From Chara braunii (taxonomy: Eukaryota > Streptophyta > Charophyceae > Charales > Characeae), in contig BFEA01000571.1 in assembly GCA_003427395.1 (NCBI GenBank), forward strand, positions 573,562 through 618,640: a stretch of DNA of 45,079 nucleotides, written 5' to 3'. The notes beneath the pieces were generated by a model that saw only the letters and a list, made by a program, of their open reading frames with translations, was not told the DNA's origin and did no database searches. Shown piece by piece: positions 10,210 through 22,899 of the stretch (the first letter of the stretch is position 1; every line of letters begins with the position of its first letter). The position numbers were made by a program, and so were the translations under genes.

Positions 10210-13200
10210 GTAGTGCGAGTACCTGAGGGAGTTAAACGATGCTCAAGCAAGTGTAGTGAAGAATACGTGTCACTGCCTGGACTATTTTCGCAGGGATTTC
10301 TATGTATCCTGTTATCAGCAGCGTGGAATTGTCTATCACAGGATTGGTTATCAGTGTCTGGAGGTCCCTGTGTTCTTCAAACTCCGCCTTGTGCGCGTGG
10401 GTCAAAGACTTGTGAACTGGCAGAGAAAAGCTAGGAAAGCTCTCCTCAGGTTTGGGAGGCGGGTCGATGTAGTAGTCTGTCGTCTGTCGTCTCATCCTCC
10501 CGTCTATCCGCCCGCATCTGTGTTTGTTTCTTGTTTTTTTGGATCTCGCCGCCTTCTATTTCGATAATTTCCCAGGGAAAAAATAATTCAGGGTATGGCA
10601 CAGCTAGTGTTTGGTCGTGTGAGACCAGATGGGTTCGTGGGTGCGGCGAGCAGGCAATTTCCCGGGCGATCTCGTGTGAAGAATCAAGTCTGGAGTTTAC
10701 GGTAGCTCTCTATTTGAGGACGTCATGTCCTGCCGCCAGGAGTTGTCGTCAGGGCAAATTTTCCCGCCATCTCTGTCGGTGCCTCTTGAAGGCAATCTGT
10801 TGTCCTGGGTAATCACGTTCAAGATTGTCGTGTCAGGGACGACTAATTGGCGCTTTGCCTTGCAAAAGCTCCTCTTCTTTTTTCTTTTAACTGCATGTGT
10901 TCTATGGTTTGTGGTTCTTCGGAAATTATAGCCCGGGAGGAGGGTTTTTGCCCGGGAGGAGGGTCTTTGCCCGGGAGGAGGGTGTTTGAACTGGTAAGCC
11001 AAGCTCGACACGGCAGTTTCGAGGAGGGTCTTTGCACTGGTAAGCCAGGCTTGGATACGGCAGTCACATGCTGCATCAAATGGAGCCGTTGAACCAATGG
11101 GCGGTTATCGCTAGGGTTTGTTAAATTGAGAGGACGTATAGAAAACTTCGTCGCACGACTCACCAAATGGGTAAAGGACGAAGGTTCTGGCGGGGCGTCT
11201 TTCCTCATCCCAACGGAGATACTATCCACTCTCCACTCTCTACATGTGGTGACTTGTACGGCGAGGCCCACAGGGTGAAGGTTTCTTCGCGTAAATGTGA
11301 TGGGCCAGCTCTTGTGAATTTGGTTGAAAAAAATGGAAGTGTTCGGCACTAAATCTGTTGAAGTGACAAGGTGGTAGACGGTAGTCGCGCCTGTAACTCG
11401 ATTACGCGTGGCAGATGAACGGAATGCCCACGGTGGCACGGACGGGAGGGAATAGCCTTGTGGTTTGTTCCGTGACAGAGGCTGTCACCGAATGCCCACG
11501 ATGGCAAGGACGGGATGGACTAGCCTTGTTGGTTGTTCTATGACAGAGGCTGTCTCCGGGTAAGCATTCCGAACTGATGGCATACTGCATTTTCTTCGAC
11601 TTGCACGCTTAGTTGTTATCGTCGAGTTTGCCCTAGGCATCCCTGTGCAGGAAGGGCGTGTCAATCCTAGGGCTTGTCAACGAAGTCGCTGTGAGGCAAC
11701 ATGTTGTTAATCTGATGGCGTTTACAGTATGTATTTCTAGTGTGACACACTGTCGGGTATATGCCATCTGATAGGAACACTGCTGCTTTTCAATTTCTCG
11801 ACTGTACGTGGCATCCCTGTGCAGGAAGGGCGTGTCAATCTTCTGTGTATCTTTTAACTCGAATGGGTGTCCGGAAAAAGGACCCGGGTAGGGTCTTGCT
11901 CTCGTGGGCGTGATATTTTCTTGTTCTAATGTCCCTCTCGGCGAGAACAGAGGGACACCATATTGGGCCCAGTTCTTGGAAGGCTTGGGTCGGGTTCGAC
12001 TGCGCGTGCTCTACCTTATGTAGCGTTGTTATTCGCTTTTACCCATCTCCACTCAGACGTTAGGTAAGCTTTTGCTTAGTGAATCGTACACATGACGTGA
12101 CCTTTTGATCACTAGGTATTTTCGCTGCGGGCCGAGGGAAGAACTCGATCTGCGCGCCGTTCTAGTACCTTCTTTCTTCTTCTTGGACTATTCCATTTAT
12201 CCCCTCAAGTACCTTCTAGTACCTTCTAGTACCCTCTTTCTTCTTCTTGGACTAGTCCAGTTATCCCCTCTGGTGGTACTCTCGGGTATCGCTGTAGTTT
12301 CTCAGTGTTTGTTTACTTTTCCGTACCGAGTTTTCACTATTCTCTCACTACGCCATCCGACCGTTTAAATGATTTTGTATAACCCGAGGTATCGTTCTCT
12401 TCCCGAGGAGCAGGGAAATACTTTCTGTGGTTCTTTCCGCCTGTTTGTTTTTCAGGCTATCGTAGCTGTTGCTGTTTGGTGGTCGACGTATCTATCAGTA
12501 GGTGGAGTTGGCCCGTGTTGAATTGGTAGGTACGCCAATCGGTACGTGGTGGTGGGCACAGGTCGGTTTCGGCGGTCGAGGCGAATAGGTTGTCATGTTT
12601 GGTTGTTGGATTTCGGTGTTGATGATGCGTATGCTCTTCAGTATAAAACGTCAGCGTGGATGGTGTGAATCTGCATGTAGACAGTCTTAGTGGCAAACGG
12701 TGCGCTCCTGCTTACAGACTCTGGAGATAAGAATCGTCCTCTCACGTGTTATCGAGCATCTGCTAAAGCTGCTACTTTCTTCCCCCGATTCTATATCTGT
12801 ATCTAGGCAATTTGCACCCCAGATACAGCGATGAGGGGAAAAAACGGACGAAAGTGGTGTAGTGGCCGGCATGATGACACCTCGCGTTTTTACGTGTAGG
12901 TATATACCTGTGGTCAGGACAGTTTTCAGTGTACATACACGGGTTGATAGGGAGCCACGTTCCGGAGGCGCTGGGGGGGTGTGGTCCTAACGTAGTTCAT
13001 TGGGCAAGAAGTGGGCGAAAAGGATTGATTGATTTCCAGCTGTATTGGAATTTTCAAGATTGCGCTTGCCAGAATGCACTTGGACGGAAAAGAATGCTGG
13101 GGGAGTAATCTGTTGCCGTTCGTTCAGACTTCATTTACTTTCCGACTGTGGCAATGTGGTTGTGTAAGGTTGAACATCCCATAACCCCTTTATTCGCCAA

Positions 13201-13500
13201 CAGTGGCAGTATTGGCGATCTTGGCAATAACCCCTTTATTCGCCAGCAGTGGCAGTATTGGAAATTGGGCATGACAAGGAGATATTTCCGTCCTCCTTCG
13301 GGGTTTCCGGTCCTGCGACCGATTTAATGGCGGATGGGTTAAGCTGCGTAGGCCAGCTAGTATAGAGGACTACTTGGTTGTCTATGTACGATGTGTGCAG
13401 CAATAGGGGTACAACTGAATTTGGCACGTCGGCACCGCAAAATAGCGATTGAAAGGTAGTTTGTTCCCCTTGGGCTTGTAGGAGAAAATGCCTGCGGTTT
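10210..13500. other. Gene-free stretch with short repeats
   Basis: No protein or RNA gene recognised. It holds: a short cccgggaggagggt repeat (10931-10984); related gaggagggtctttg...ctggtaagcca pairs (10985-11050); a ~69-bp tandem duplication (11421-11489 and 11490-11557); a 31-bp exact repeat (11636-11666 and 11810-11840); agtaccttct repeats (12166-12235); and a 34-bp near-exact duplication (13182-13215 and 13228-13261, beginning taacccctttattcgcca). Confidence 0.6.
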
Positions 13501-13510
13501 GACGTCTTAG

Positions 13511-13810
13511 AGTATTTTATTAGGTTTGTTGTTGGCCAGCGATGTTGTCTGTTGTCGTTTTTCTCCAGAATGGATGTATGCGGGTTCCACCGACAGTTGG
13601 AAGGGAAGAGGATGGCAGAGGAATCGCATCGCAGTTTTTTAAAGAGCCAATCAGGCCCTAGAGTTGAACATGTTAAAACGCCGTGCCTGACGTTGACGTT
13701 TAAAGTATTTTAGGTTTGTTGTTGGCCAGCGGTGTTGTCTTTCTTCTCCAGAATGTGTTTGGGTTCCGTTGACATTTGGAAGAGAAGAGGATGGGAGAGG
13801 AATCGCCGTC
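13511..13810. repeat. Diverged ~110-bp direct duplication
   Basis: The segment aggtttgttgttggccagcg at about 13522 recurs at about 13711. Both are followed by ttgtct, ctccagaatg, gggttccr and gaagaggatg, and the similarity runs to gaggaatcgc. The copies are about 190 bp apart and differ by indels. Confidence 0.75.
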
Positions 13811-13825
13811 TTATAGTATCGAAGT

Positions 13826-13968
13826 GTTCTGAGAGGAAAAGAGCCATATTCTGAGAGGAAAAGAGCCATATTCTGAGAGGAAAAAAGCCATATTCTGAGA
13901 GGAAAAGAGCCATATTCTCAGAGGAAAAGAGCCATATTCTCAGAGGAAAAAAGCCATATTCTGAGAGG
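13826..13968. repeat. 22-bp minisatellite, about 7 units
   Basis: Tandem units of tctgagaggaaaagagccat (22-bp period), with minor variants (aaaaaagcc, tctcagagg). The minus-strand reading (ALFLSEYGFFPLR-like) is a by-product of the repeat. Confidence 0.92.
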
Positions 13969-13974
13969 TACATG

Positions 13975-16367
13975 TTAAAACGCCGTTGCGAAAATGTGCC
14001 TGGATGTGTAGAGTGGACCAGGTGGATGATTGTGATGAGATGTGCTGAAGATAAAAGGGTTAGACTGATATGGGAATGAATGAGACATTCTTTTCCTATC
14101 ATAGATGGAAACACTTCCCTGGATGGCTGAGCGTACATCATTGGCACAAGTGACCCAGGGGTGAGGACCCGCTGGCAATGGGATATGATTGAGTGCGTGG
14201 TTTTTGTGGCAGTAGAACGGCAAAAATGTGCTGCGATTACGTGCGATTTCACGGTCGGTGTTTTTTTCACGTATGAGCTGAAAAGCGAATAACTGAGCTT
14301 GGATGCCGCGCTGCAGTCACGCGGTTTCTGTTGGTGTCCGCTTGGCGTTGGTTTTCCTTACTACCAAGCTTTCCGGTTATTGCTCTCTGGGTGCGTCGGG
14401 TAGTTGGTGATGGGGCCGCATTGATGTGAACGAAGTCGCTGTGAGGCAACATGTTGGTTCGGCGGAGGCGCGGATAGCATGAAGTTGCCACCCGTTTGAC
14501 CTCGTCTGTCGTCATCCGTTCCCTTCGTTGTGGATACCGTTTTCCTCCTGTATGGAGGCCGATTTCCGCCGTTATGCATGCCTTGTAACGGCTTGCCAGA
14601 GTGGTCGGTTTGTTTGACTGGGCATGAATGCTGTCTGAGGTAAGGAAGCTCCGATAATGCTGAGGTCGGAATTGTGGCAGCCACCTCTGAAAGCTTGGTT
14701 CTGAGTATTGGAAGCAAGTGCAAGAGGAGAAAAGGAGAGAGAGAGAGAGAGAGAGATCTGGATTGCTGACGAGAGGAGTCTTGTCTCTCAGAGAGGCACT
14801 TGCAGGGTATGGTATGGGCGAAGCTAGAATTGTAGATTGTCGTCTTCCATGAGGTTGTGATGAGGCGGTTGCAGCTTTGGATTGGCAGTGTACAATTCTG
14901 TGCATGTGGACAAGCGTGAATGGGCGAGGAGATCTGAAGTGGCGGTTCAAGCTGAATACGCTTCTTCCTGGTGATGCAATCAGGAGTGCACATGGTTAGT
15001 GGTGGGTGATGGTGCGGAATCGTGGTGGTGGGCCGCTAACTGTGGGCGTGGGTGTTTAAGGGGCTTGAGGTGTGAGCACTGCCGATTTTTTCCTCTCTCC
15101 TAGATGGTGTTGGCATTCTAAATGATTGTCGGAGTGCTGCCAAGGTTTCATTTGCCGATCCATCTTCTGCTGGGCGTCCATTCCCTCTTCTCCTCGGCGT
15201 CTATTGTGGTGGATATGCTATGGCAGTCCCAGTCGAGTGCTAACTTGTGCAGTCCATTCACCGATTTTGTCTTTTGCCAGGCTTGGTCCTATAGCTCGAC
15301 CCTGTCTTCTTAGCGTGTACAGGTTTTCTGAACATGCTGAACAGATTCTCAGCTTGGTGAGTCGCCTGTGGATTAGTGAAAACTCCTGCAGGCCTCGGGA
15401 CTTGTGGAGTTGTCGGCGAAATAGTGTGAGGTGGTTTATCGTATAGGTTGTTAACCGTATAAGCCTGATGAAGGAAGTCCGTTGAGACTTGGGATTGCGG
15501 AGTTGATTGCCAGTTGATTTTCCGTTGAGGTTTTTGTCTATGTGATTCATTGTTTTTCCTCCGTATGTCCCCATTGCACGTCTACTCCCCGGTTCTAGCA
15601 TTGCACTCACTGCGTACATCTGGCATATTTTGATTATTCCTTGCCGTTTTTGCGATGTTCGGCGTCATTCTGTGATGTGTGTTCTCTTTGCTGATCTATG
15701 TGCCCGTTAAGGGTGGTTGTGGGTCGACTTTCCCATCTGTTTTTCCCGTATACAGAAGTCGGTCGATGTTGATGCACTCGTGCACGTCCGTTTTAACTCG
15801 AAGAAGTTTGTGCGGAGTCCTTTCTTTGCGTACATTTTGCTTGAGCAAGAGGACCTATTGCCAGCGGACTGAAATTGTCAAAAGAAAGACGAAAAGTAGG
15901 TCTGTATCTATGTCTATATGTATATCTTTTGTCTTAACTGCGTTTTAGGCTATTGTTCCTTATTTTCCGGAGTATTATTATAAAATCTGTAACGGTTTGA
16001 TGATGGTCACGTCTCTTGTAGAGCCTGGTCACGTCGCTTGTAGAGCCTTGTAAAATCTGCAACGGTTTGCTCGTTGTTGGTGCGCACCGCCCATGTGAGA
16101 CCCTTGTTGTCATTCTTTGGCTGGCAACAAAAATGAAGATGCAGACCTCGTTGAATTCGGGTAGAGTACTGAGTAGAGTCGTGGAGAGTCGAGTAGAGTT
16201 GTGGATATGGCCGAGTGCGATTTTACTGAAATTTATACATGTGTGCAGAAGGTGCGTATAGTTTCATGCGGATCATCATGCTGACACTGATGATATCAGT
16301 TATGCAGCTGTTGTTTTTGCCCTCAAGGAAAAGGTCTGCATCTCCCTCCCTGAATCTCTCCCCCCCC
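13975..16367. other. Gene-free stretch
   Basis: Two overlapping minus-strand open frames of about 210-227 codons span 14267-14993. They have no recognisable domain and show Ser/Thr/Arg-rich shadow composition, so I do not call them genes. A short (GA) tract lies at 14730-14755. A 28-bp sequence at 14429-14456 (starts aacgaagtcgctgtgaggca) is identical to 11679-11706. Confidence 0.5.
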
Positions 16368-17037
16368 NNNNNNNNNNNNNNNNNNNNNNNNNNNNNNNNN
16401 NNNNNNNNNNNNNNNNNNNNNNNNNNNNNNNNNNNNNNNNNNNNNNNNNNNNNNNNNNNNNNNNNNNNNNNNNNNNNNNNNNNNNNNNNNNNNNNNNNNN
16501 NNNNNNNNNNNNNNNNNNNNNNNNNNNNNNNNNNNNNNNNNNNNNNNNNNNNNNNNNNNNNNNNNNNNNNNNNNNNNNNNNNNNNNNNNNNNNNNNNNNN
16601 NNNNNNNNNNNNNNNNNNNNNNNNNNNNNNNNNNNNNNNNNNNNNNNNNNNNNNNNNNNNNNNNNNNNNNNNNNNNNNNNNNNNNNNNNNNNNNNNNNNN
16701 NNNNNNNNNNNNNNNNNNNNNNNNNNNNNNNNNNNNNNNNNNNNNNNNNNNNNNNNNNNNNNNNNNNNNNNNNNNNNNNNNNNNNNNNNNNNNNNNNNNN
16801 NNNNNNNNNNNNNNNNNNNNNNNNNNNNNNNNNNNNNNNNNNNNNNNNNNNNNNNNNNNNNNNNNNNNNNNNNNNNNNNNNNNNNNNNNNNNNNNNNNNN
16901 NNNNNNNNNNNNNNNNNNNNNNNNNNNNNNNNNNNNNNNNNNNNNNNNNNNNNNNNNNNNNNNNNNNNNNNNNNNNNNNNNNNNNNNNNNNNNNNNNNNN
17001 NNNNNNNNNNNNNNNNNNNNNNNNNNNNNNNNNNNNN
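16368..17037. other. Assembly gap (670 N)
   Basis: An unresolved run of N. It is bordered by a C run on the left (16361-16367) and a G run on the right (17038-17045), so sequencing probably failed at C/G homopolymers. The long open frames that span it are artefacts. Confidence 0.98.
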
Positions 17038-17045
17038 GGGGGGGG

Positions 17046-18350
17046 AAGGTGGAGGAAGGAAGCAATGCTTGTGGGAGATCCAGTTTTTTGCTCCTATGGC
17101 TTTGTGGCAGAGGCAGAGGGGACTCGGGAAATGAGTTTGTGATGGTGGTGATGGAGGCAGTTTTGCCAGGGGGGGAGATGAGTTATTGCCCTTCACTTCG
17201 AAAGATGGGGTCTCTTCTGTGATGATGACGAGCAACAGGGAAATGATCTTTTATAGTTTCGTCCAATGACAGCCACTAGGTGTCGTGGGAAGATGATGGT
17301 GGTCTTCTGGGGGCTTCTGCATGACGTGGAAGATGAAGAAAGGGTCAGCCCCATGGGAAACACTGTGGATTGTTGCACCGGTATGGACTACGGGGCAGAG
17401 GGGGATGAATCGTATGGTTGCAGGGCAAAGAGTGCAGCAGTATGTTTCTGGTGGATTGCTGGAGCGGTTTGGACTATGGGATAGAGGTGGAGAAGTTGGA
17501 TGGTTTGTGTGGCAAGGGGATCAGCAGTATCTGTCCTTCTCGGATGCTCTGGCTGTGAACAGCGTTCACATCTTTCTCTGATTCCATTATCGTTTTCAGT
17601 GAATGATCCTGATGACTTTCATGGTCAGCACCTTCCTTTTCCGCACAGCGAACACGGAGTTTTGTTGTGGTGTGACATTTGTCCATGCAGTGTTGTTGTC
17701 TATGTTGGCTCGTTTTCGGAAGGGGAGATGGAACAGTGAAAAGCTGCTTCGTGTGATGGTGCTGAGTGTCACCCATTCTCGGCCGCCGTGGGGCTTCCCT
17801 GTATCTCACTTGCTTCTCTGCCGGTGCTGTTGCATGTTAGAAACCTCCCTTCATTTCATGCTTAGTGTGCCTTCGTGGTGCAAACAGGCCCCACCTGATG
17901 CACTCCTCGTTCTCGTAATTTGTCCGTACGAACGTCTGTACTGCCACGGAACGTGCAAGATGCTGACATTCTTATTTCTTTGCATGTATGTAGCACCTAT
18001 CACCATTTGTATCTTTACTCAACCGGGCAACTGTTACGGGGGCCATTAACTGACCGTTGTTCCCTTCTTTGCATGTATGTACGTACCACAAGTTGCTTCT
18101 GGTATCTGAACTTCCGGAGGTGTGGTTTGGTATTTCTATATCCGTGCGTTTGCTAGCCAATCAGTTAGTTCAGCTCCTTTTTGGTCAAGCTCGGGGATGA
18201 GAGAGGGGTGCTTTGGATGGGACGTCATCCCTTTTTCCTGCTTCTATGCCATGATGGAAAGAACTTCCTGTTTAAGACCCTATCTGACGTGGTAATCAGT
18301 GTCCCTTCCCCCCCCCCCCCCCCCCCCCCTTCTGCGCCCCCTTCCCTGCG
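17046..18350. other. Gene-free stretch
   Basis: Unique sequence with no recognised gene. tttctttgcatgtatgta recurs at about 17974 and 18065. A run of C lies at 18308-18328. Confidence 0.5.
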
Positions 18351-18704
18351 GCTCGCCCTCGATTGATCAATATTCTGTTCACATGTTTTCATGAGATATA
18401 TGTGCAATCAAGGAACCTGGCATGTTTAGTGTGGAAAGGATGCTTCGCTGTGGGCCTATGAAGGAAAAAGGAGTGAAGAAGTGTTGCATGTATGCTGTAC
18501 CCTGGACTGCTGTGCTGCACCCGGCTTGCCCTCGAATTGGTCTATAGTCTGCTCACATGTTTTCATGACATATATGTGCAATCAAGGAACCTGGCATGTT
18601 TAGTGTGGAAAGGATGCTTTGCTGTGGGCCTGTGAAGGAAAAAAGAGTGAAGAAGTATTGCAAATTTGCAATGTATGATGCTGTACCCTGGACTGCTGTG
18701 CTGT
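18351..18704. repeat. Tandem duplication, ~173-bp period
   Basis: Copy 1 (18351-18517) and copy 2 (18524-18704) share long stretches such as atatgtgcaatcaaggaacc and catgtttagtgtggaaagga, and both end ctggactgctgtgctg. Copy 2 carries a small extra segment (caaatttgcaatgtatgat). The function is unknown. Confidence 0.9.
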
Positions 18705-18847
18705 TTCTGAAAACCTCGGCGTTGATGCATTTACATGATTATGGTTGCCACAGTCCAGCTTTTATTCCATGAGGGAACGTGCTTTCCTGCTTTGTTCTTC
18801 CTACCTACGTTTCAAGTCCCGCTGTCCGCTTGATGTAACTGGGAGCC

Positions 18848-19040
18848 TTAAAGCACCAGTACACGGGCACCTGGACCGAGGGCCGAGGGCCTGACACCTC
18901 AAATTGTGGAGGCGCGAAACGCAAACGCCACGGGCGATTGAATTCATCAATGGCGGCCCCAGTTTTTGACGTTTCGGCATCTTTCTCTTGTGGCGACAAG
19001 CTTTGGACTGCAAGGCTGAGGCCGAGTACTTGTGGTTTAA
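18848..19040. mobile_element. MITE-A element (193 bp)
   Basis: It begins ttaaagcaccagtacacggg and ends with the inverse of ttaaaccacaagtactcggc (about 19020-19040), so the two ends match at most positions and both carry TTAA. The interior is GC-rich and non-coding. Confidence 0.7.
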
Positions 19041-21469
19041 ATCACTACCTCCGGGCCTGTTTTTGCCGCCCTGATTTTCACTGCATGCTGAGTTTTGCCG
19101 AGCCTGGGTTCCTTTGTGCTTTTCTTGTGGTACTCGTCCAAAAAATGAAAAAAACAAACACAGCTAGACTTTCAGAAAAAAGAACAAGCTCCCCCCCAAA
19201 AAAAGAAAAAAGAACAAGCACGGAGTTGCAGCAACGTGCTCACATCCACATGGAACAAAAAATGAAAACTCAACACCCCTTTGGACGTGATACCAGGTGG
19301 ATACCTGCGCCAAAGTAGTAGTGTGAGTATGCCCTCAATGCGGACGTTACGGCAGGGCTGTCAGGTCTATAAGTGAAGAGAAGGAAAAAATATTGTGGAA
19401 CTGAACTTTGGCCGTTAAACCACCAGTACACCCGAGGCTATCTGTACAAGCCTGAATTTTCAATTTTGCCGAGCCTGGAATTGGAAGAGGAGATTAGAAA
19501 ACAAGGGAATCAATGATGTTGTCTGAAATCCTCGTAGTATAGATGACAACGAGGGAAACATTCGAGGTGGTTGTGAATGTGCAAGTTGCATCTGAGTCGG
19601 AATGTAAATTGAATTTGGAAGGGACTGTGGCGATGAGTGAAGTTGTAATCACAATTTTGGGTCCACATACATTGTCTGCATCGCTGGGCTGTGGCAGGCG
19701 GGTGTGGTCATGTTCTCAGCTAATCATTGTGCCGAGACGATGACCTTATATGTCCATGAACATGCACTTGCACCCTTTCAGGACGGGACATCACGGGCAT
19801 TTGGGCTGCGTGGACAGACCTAACGACCAGAGACGAGGCATAAGCAGTCCGGCCTCGGCGGCATAAGCACATAGCCCGAGACCAATACAAAAGGGAAAAT
19901 CATCCTCTTTGAGACGACACCGCAGAAGCGGAAACCGTCCTCTTTGAGACGATACCGCAGACCTGAATCACCATGGAAGAGAAGGATTGTGTAGCAGCGA
20001 ACATGACAACACAGCTGAACACACAACAGCAGAGAAACTGGCAATACCCCGAGCGCTCTATAACACACACACCGACGAAAGAGTCTGATACAGTCGTGCT
20101 TTTTTTGAGTGTATAGCGAATATGACAACACACACACACACACACACACTGGTAGATAATTGATAGATGCACTATGCCATATGGCACCGTGGGACTGCCA
20201 TTTGTTTGTTAGGTGATGGATTCTGCTTCATACATATGGATGTTCTTTCCAATGAGCAGTTTCGGGATCTTTACTTCTATGGGTGCTTCCCTCGAGGACT
20301 GATCATGTCAGTCAATGCTTTCCTTGTCTTAGGCAGAGTGTGATATGCATGGTCAACGGCTGTGAGCGACGGCTGTCAGGGACCCCTTCCCGTCCCGAGC
20401 AAAGATAACAATGCCAAGCAGTACAAAGTGCAAGGTTGTATGGTCAAGTAGGGAGTGGCCACACATCTATCTGCTTGGCATGTGGGGTTTCGTTGCGAAT
20501 GCGAATTAACAGATCCCCTGGCCACGAACGGCGAAGGGCTGTCTGTGAATAATCCTAGAAGCCCATGAGAATAGTATTATTATCATCACCTCAGCGAATG
20601 CGATGGCCTGACAACTGCCATCTGATCTCGCAGTCCGGCCCCCTGTAGGAGGAACAACTGATACCCCTCTCGTTTCACCCCTCCACCAAAGGCGAGTAGA
20701 ACATAGGCCTGCAACCCTGCCATGCGCATCTCTAGCAGCCGTATATGACGAGGGGCACTGCTGTGTGAATTAGTGTAGCCTCCTCGCCGTATACCCTGTG
20801 CTCAGAAATATGAACCCCAGTGGAAATTTTTGGCATGTCGAAGACATTTGCTACCGGGCAGATAACGGAGATTGAAGCGGGCAGATAATGGAGAGCAACA
20901 TGGGTCTGTCGCATAGGTTGGGGTCTCAGAACCTTCATGCACCACCGGTGTTTTACTTCGCCTAAGGTACCCTGTGCCCCTACCATAACTCCCTGGGAAC
21001 TCCGTGAGCTCCAAACCCCTGGGTCCATTCACAGAGGTCCGAGGGCCCGAGACTGCTCTCTTTCTTAACCACGCAGAGGAACACCACCTGAAGCTGAGGA
21101 AAACATTGAATATCCAGAGGCAAGGAAAACCCTCCAAAGCGTCCCTCGGGACATCCGTCAAAATTGGAACAAAACAGAGAAGGTTAACTTAGCAAATAAT
21201 CCTGCGCAAGGATGACACGCATAAATTGAGAAATTGGCCAAAGAAAAAAAAAGGAATCCCCCCAAGCACCAGCTGTAAGGTGATGCAGACTCGGTAAGAC
21301 AACCCTGGACCTAGCCCCCCCAATCAGTCAGACCAAAGGGCCAGTAATGCCCGGCACCTTTTTTTTTTCCCTTCCTGAAAGGGTCACCGAAAGGGTGACA
21401 CACTTGAGATATTATCATTGAACTGACTAGAGCCAGGTAATTGAGAATTACGTTTTTCTGTTCCTCTTG
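19041..21469. other. Gene-free stretch with one MITE-A end
   Basis: No gene recognised. There is one isolated MITE-A end at 19414-19428 (ttaaaccaccagtac) without a clear partner. A CA tract lies at about 20128-20150. catcctctttgagacgayac recurs at 19908 and 19939. The segment gagggcccgagactgctct at about 21042 is ordinary unique sequence. Confidence 0.5.
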
Positions 21470-21546
21470 TTGCAGCTGGATTCGAACTTGGGTATGTATT
21501 TCAACAGTCCATGGGTGTGTACCCACTGAGCTAGGTCCGTTGGTCG
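21470..21546 (-). repeat. tRNA-derived SINE head
   Basis: Read on the minus strand it starts acggacctagctcagtgggt, carrying a canonical RNA polymerase III A box (TAGCTCAGTGG). It continues catggactgttgaaataca and then cccaagttcgaatccagc, a good B box (GTTCGAATCC). The A-B spacing is tRNA-like, but acceptor ends do not pair, so this is a SINE head or tRNA pseudogene rather than a working tRNA. It matches 40801-40870 (plus) base for base over most of its length. Confidence 0.65.
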
Positions 21547-21877
21547 TAATGCCAGATTCGTAGTTGTGAATGGTTACCAAACGTTGTGTCCCACACAATG
21601 GGAGTAATTAGCAGCGAGGCTGATTCCCATGTGTGTGTGGTCGAGCTGGGAGTGCCCACATGTCCATCGACTTGGTGTGAGCGCTTGCAAGTGTACGCCT
21701 GTACATCGAAGGGCAGTTGGTGACTATCCTAAAACCACAAGTATGTGTCACAGGCAAAAGTTTCCAATGAGGCTGTGCATGTGCATCGAAGGGCTGTGCG
21801 TGTAGACCTCTCTGGCTCGTGGCGCCATCTGTAAAGTTTCTTTCGGTGTTGTGCCAAGGTTCATAGATTCACCGCAA

Positions 21878-22125
21878 CTGTCAGGGGTAAGAGAAGGATG
21901 TGGGATAAATATAGATACTATGAGATGGTAAAGTAGTGTTCACACTTCGACATGTTGGGGGTGCTTTTAAACCACCGGTACTTTGCCCGTACATTGGCCG
22001 TGGGCCCTTGTCATATATGCGTGGCAGCTTTCAGGGGTAAAAGAAGGCTGTGGGATTAATAGATAATATGAGATGGTTAAGTAGGGTTGCCCTTCGACAT
22101 GTTGGTAGTGCTTTTAAACCACCAG
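21878..22125. repeat. Tandem duplication (~147 bp) with MITE-A ends
   Basis: Copy 1 starts at about 21881 and copy 2 at about 22031. They share tcaggggtaa, gatggttaagtag and cttcgacatgttgg, and both end in gtgcttttaaaccacc. Each copy thus carries one MITE-A end (TTAA at 21967 and 22114), so the duplication included the element edge. Confidence 0.85.
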
Positions 22126-22209
22126 TCCTCCCGACGTTGAAAAGTCGGGCGGACCGGGAGCACACACTAACGAGGGCTACCGGTAGGACTGCCTGGAGGT
22201 CCAGCTCAG

Positions 22210-22545
22210 TGACAAAAATGAAAAATGCGCTGAATCGGCGCGACAGTCATTTCACTACCTAAAACTTTTTTAAAATTTTTAATATATTTTTCTTGAAAAG
22301 ATCACGAAGTAATCTACTGGGACACCAATTTTTAGTTTTTTTTTTGAATTCGTCTGAGCGCGTGAAAAATCATCAAAGGTGTACTTTTCCGTTGGCCGAA
22401 AGATGGCGGAATGGCAAAAACGGAAAATGCACCAATTTGGCACGGCAATAATTTCACGATCTAAACAATTTTTTTATTTTTATTTTATATGTTTCTTGGA
22501 AAGATCACGACCTAATCTGTCGGATCCCAAAATTTCGGATTTTTT
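22210..22545. repeat. Diverged tandem duplication, ~204-bp period
   Basis: Copies at 22210-22340 and 22413-22545 share gaaaaatgc, ggcrcgrcarycatttcac, tctaaac, atttttcttg-aaagatcacga and taatct. They have diverged strongly. Both contain A/T-rich tracts and are non-coding. Confidence 0.7.
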
Positions 22546-22690
22546 TTGTGGATTATTCAACTCACAAAAAGCTGCCAAAGTCGGTGCTTGGAAAATGGGT
22601 GACTGGACCCGTTGGTTGCCTGTCGGTCGGCGCCCCCTGCCAAATGCGGCCCTAACTCACCGGAATGCTCATTTTCAGCCGGCGGGGGGG

Positions 22691-22712
22691 GCTGGTGTTT
22701 TAAGTCACCAGC
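22691..22712. repeat. MITE-A palindromic junction
   Basis: The sequence gctggtgttttaagtcacca followed by gc is an almost perfect palindrome centred on TTAA. The flank (cttggcccatacatttgcgg) parallels that of the MITE-A end at 21967 (ctttgcccgtacattggccg), so it is the same family. Confidence 0.65.
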
Positions 22713-22899
22713 ACTTGGCCCATACATTTGCGGTGTGCCCTTTGGCGTATACGCGCTGCAACTTTTGGGGCTCGGGCCTCCGAAGCAAAACCAGCACTAG
22801 GCAAAAGGAGGCTGTGTGGCGTGCAGGGTGGCTCAAGGGTTGGAGAAAAGAGCCGCAGAAGTACTGCTGGTCGAGTGCTCATTTCTGACAAGCAGGCAG

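Noticed and set aside
13826-13968. CRISPR-like array of 22-bp repeats
   Set aside because: Units are contiguous without spacers and the sequence is eukaryotic. It is a simple minisatellite.
14267-14993. Overlapping minus-strand open frames of 227 and 210 codons
   Set aside because: No recognisable domain, shadow-type composition in two frames at once, and no supporting signal.
16223-17235. Long open frames of 280-327 codons on both strands
   Set aside because: They consist almost entirely of N from the assembly gap and carry no information.
22379-22888. 169-codon plus-strand open frame
   Set aside because: Spans a diverged tandem repeat and a MITE-A junction, with no recognisable domain.
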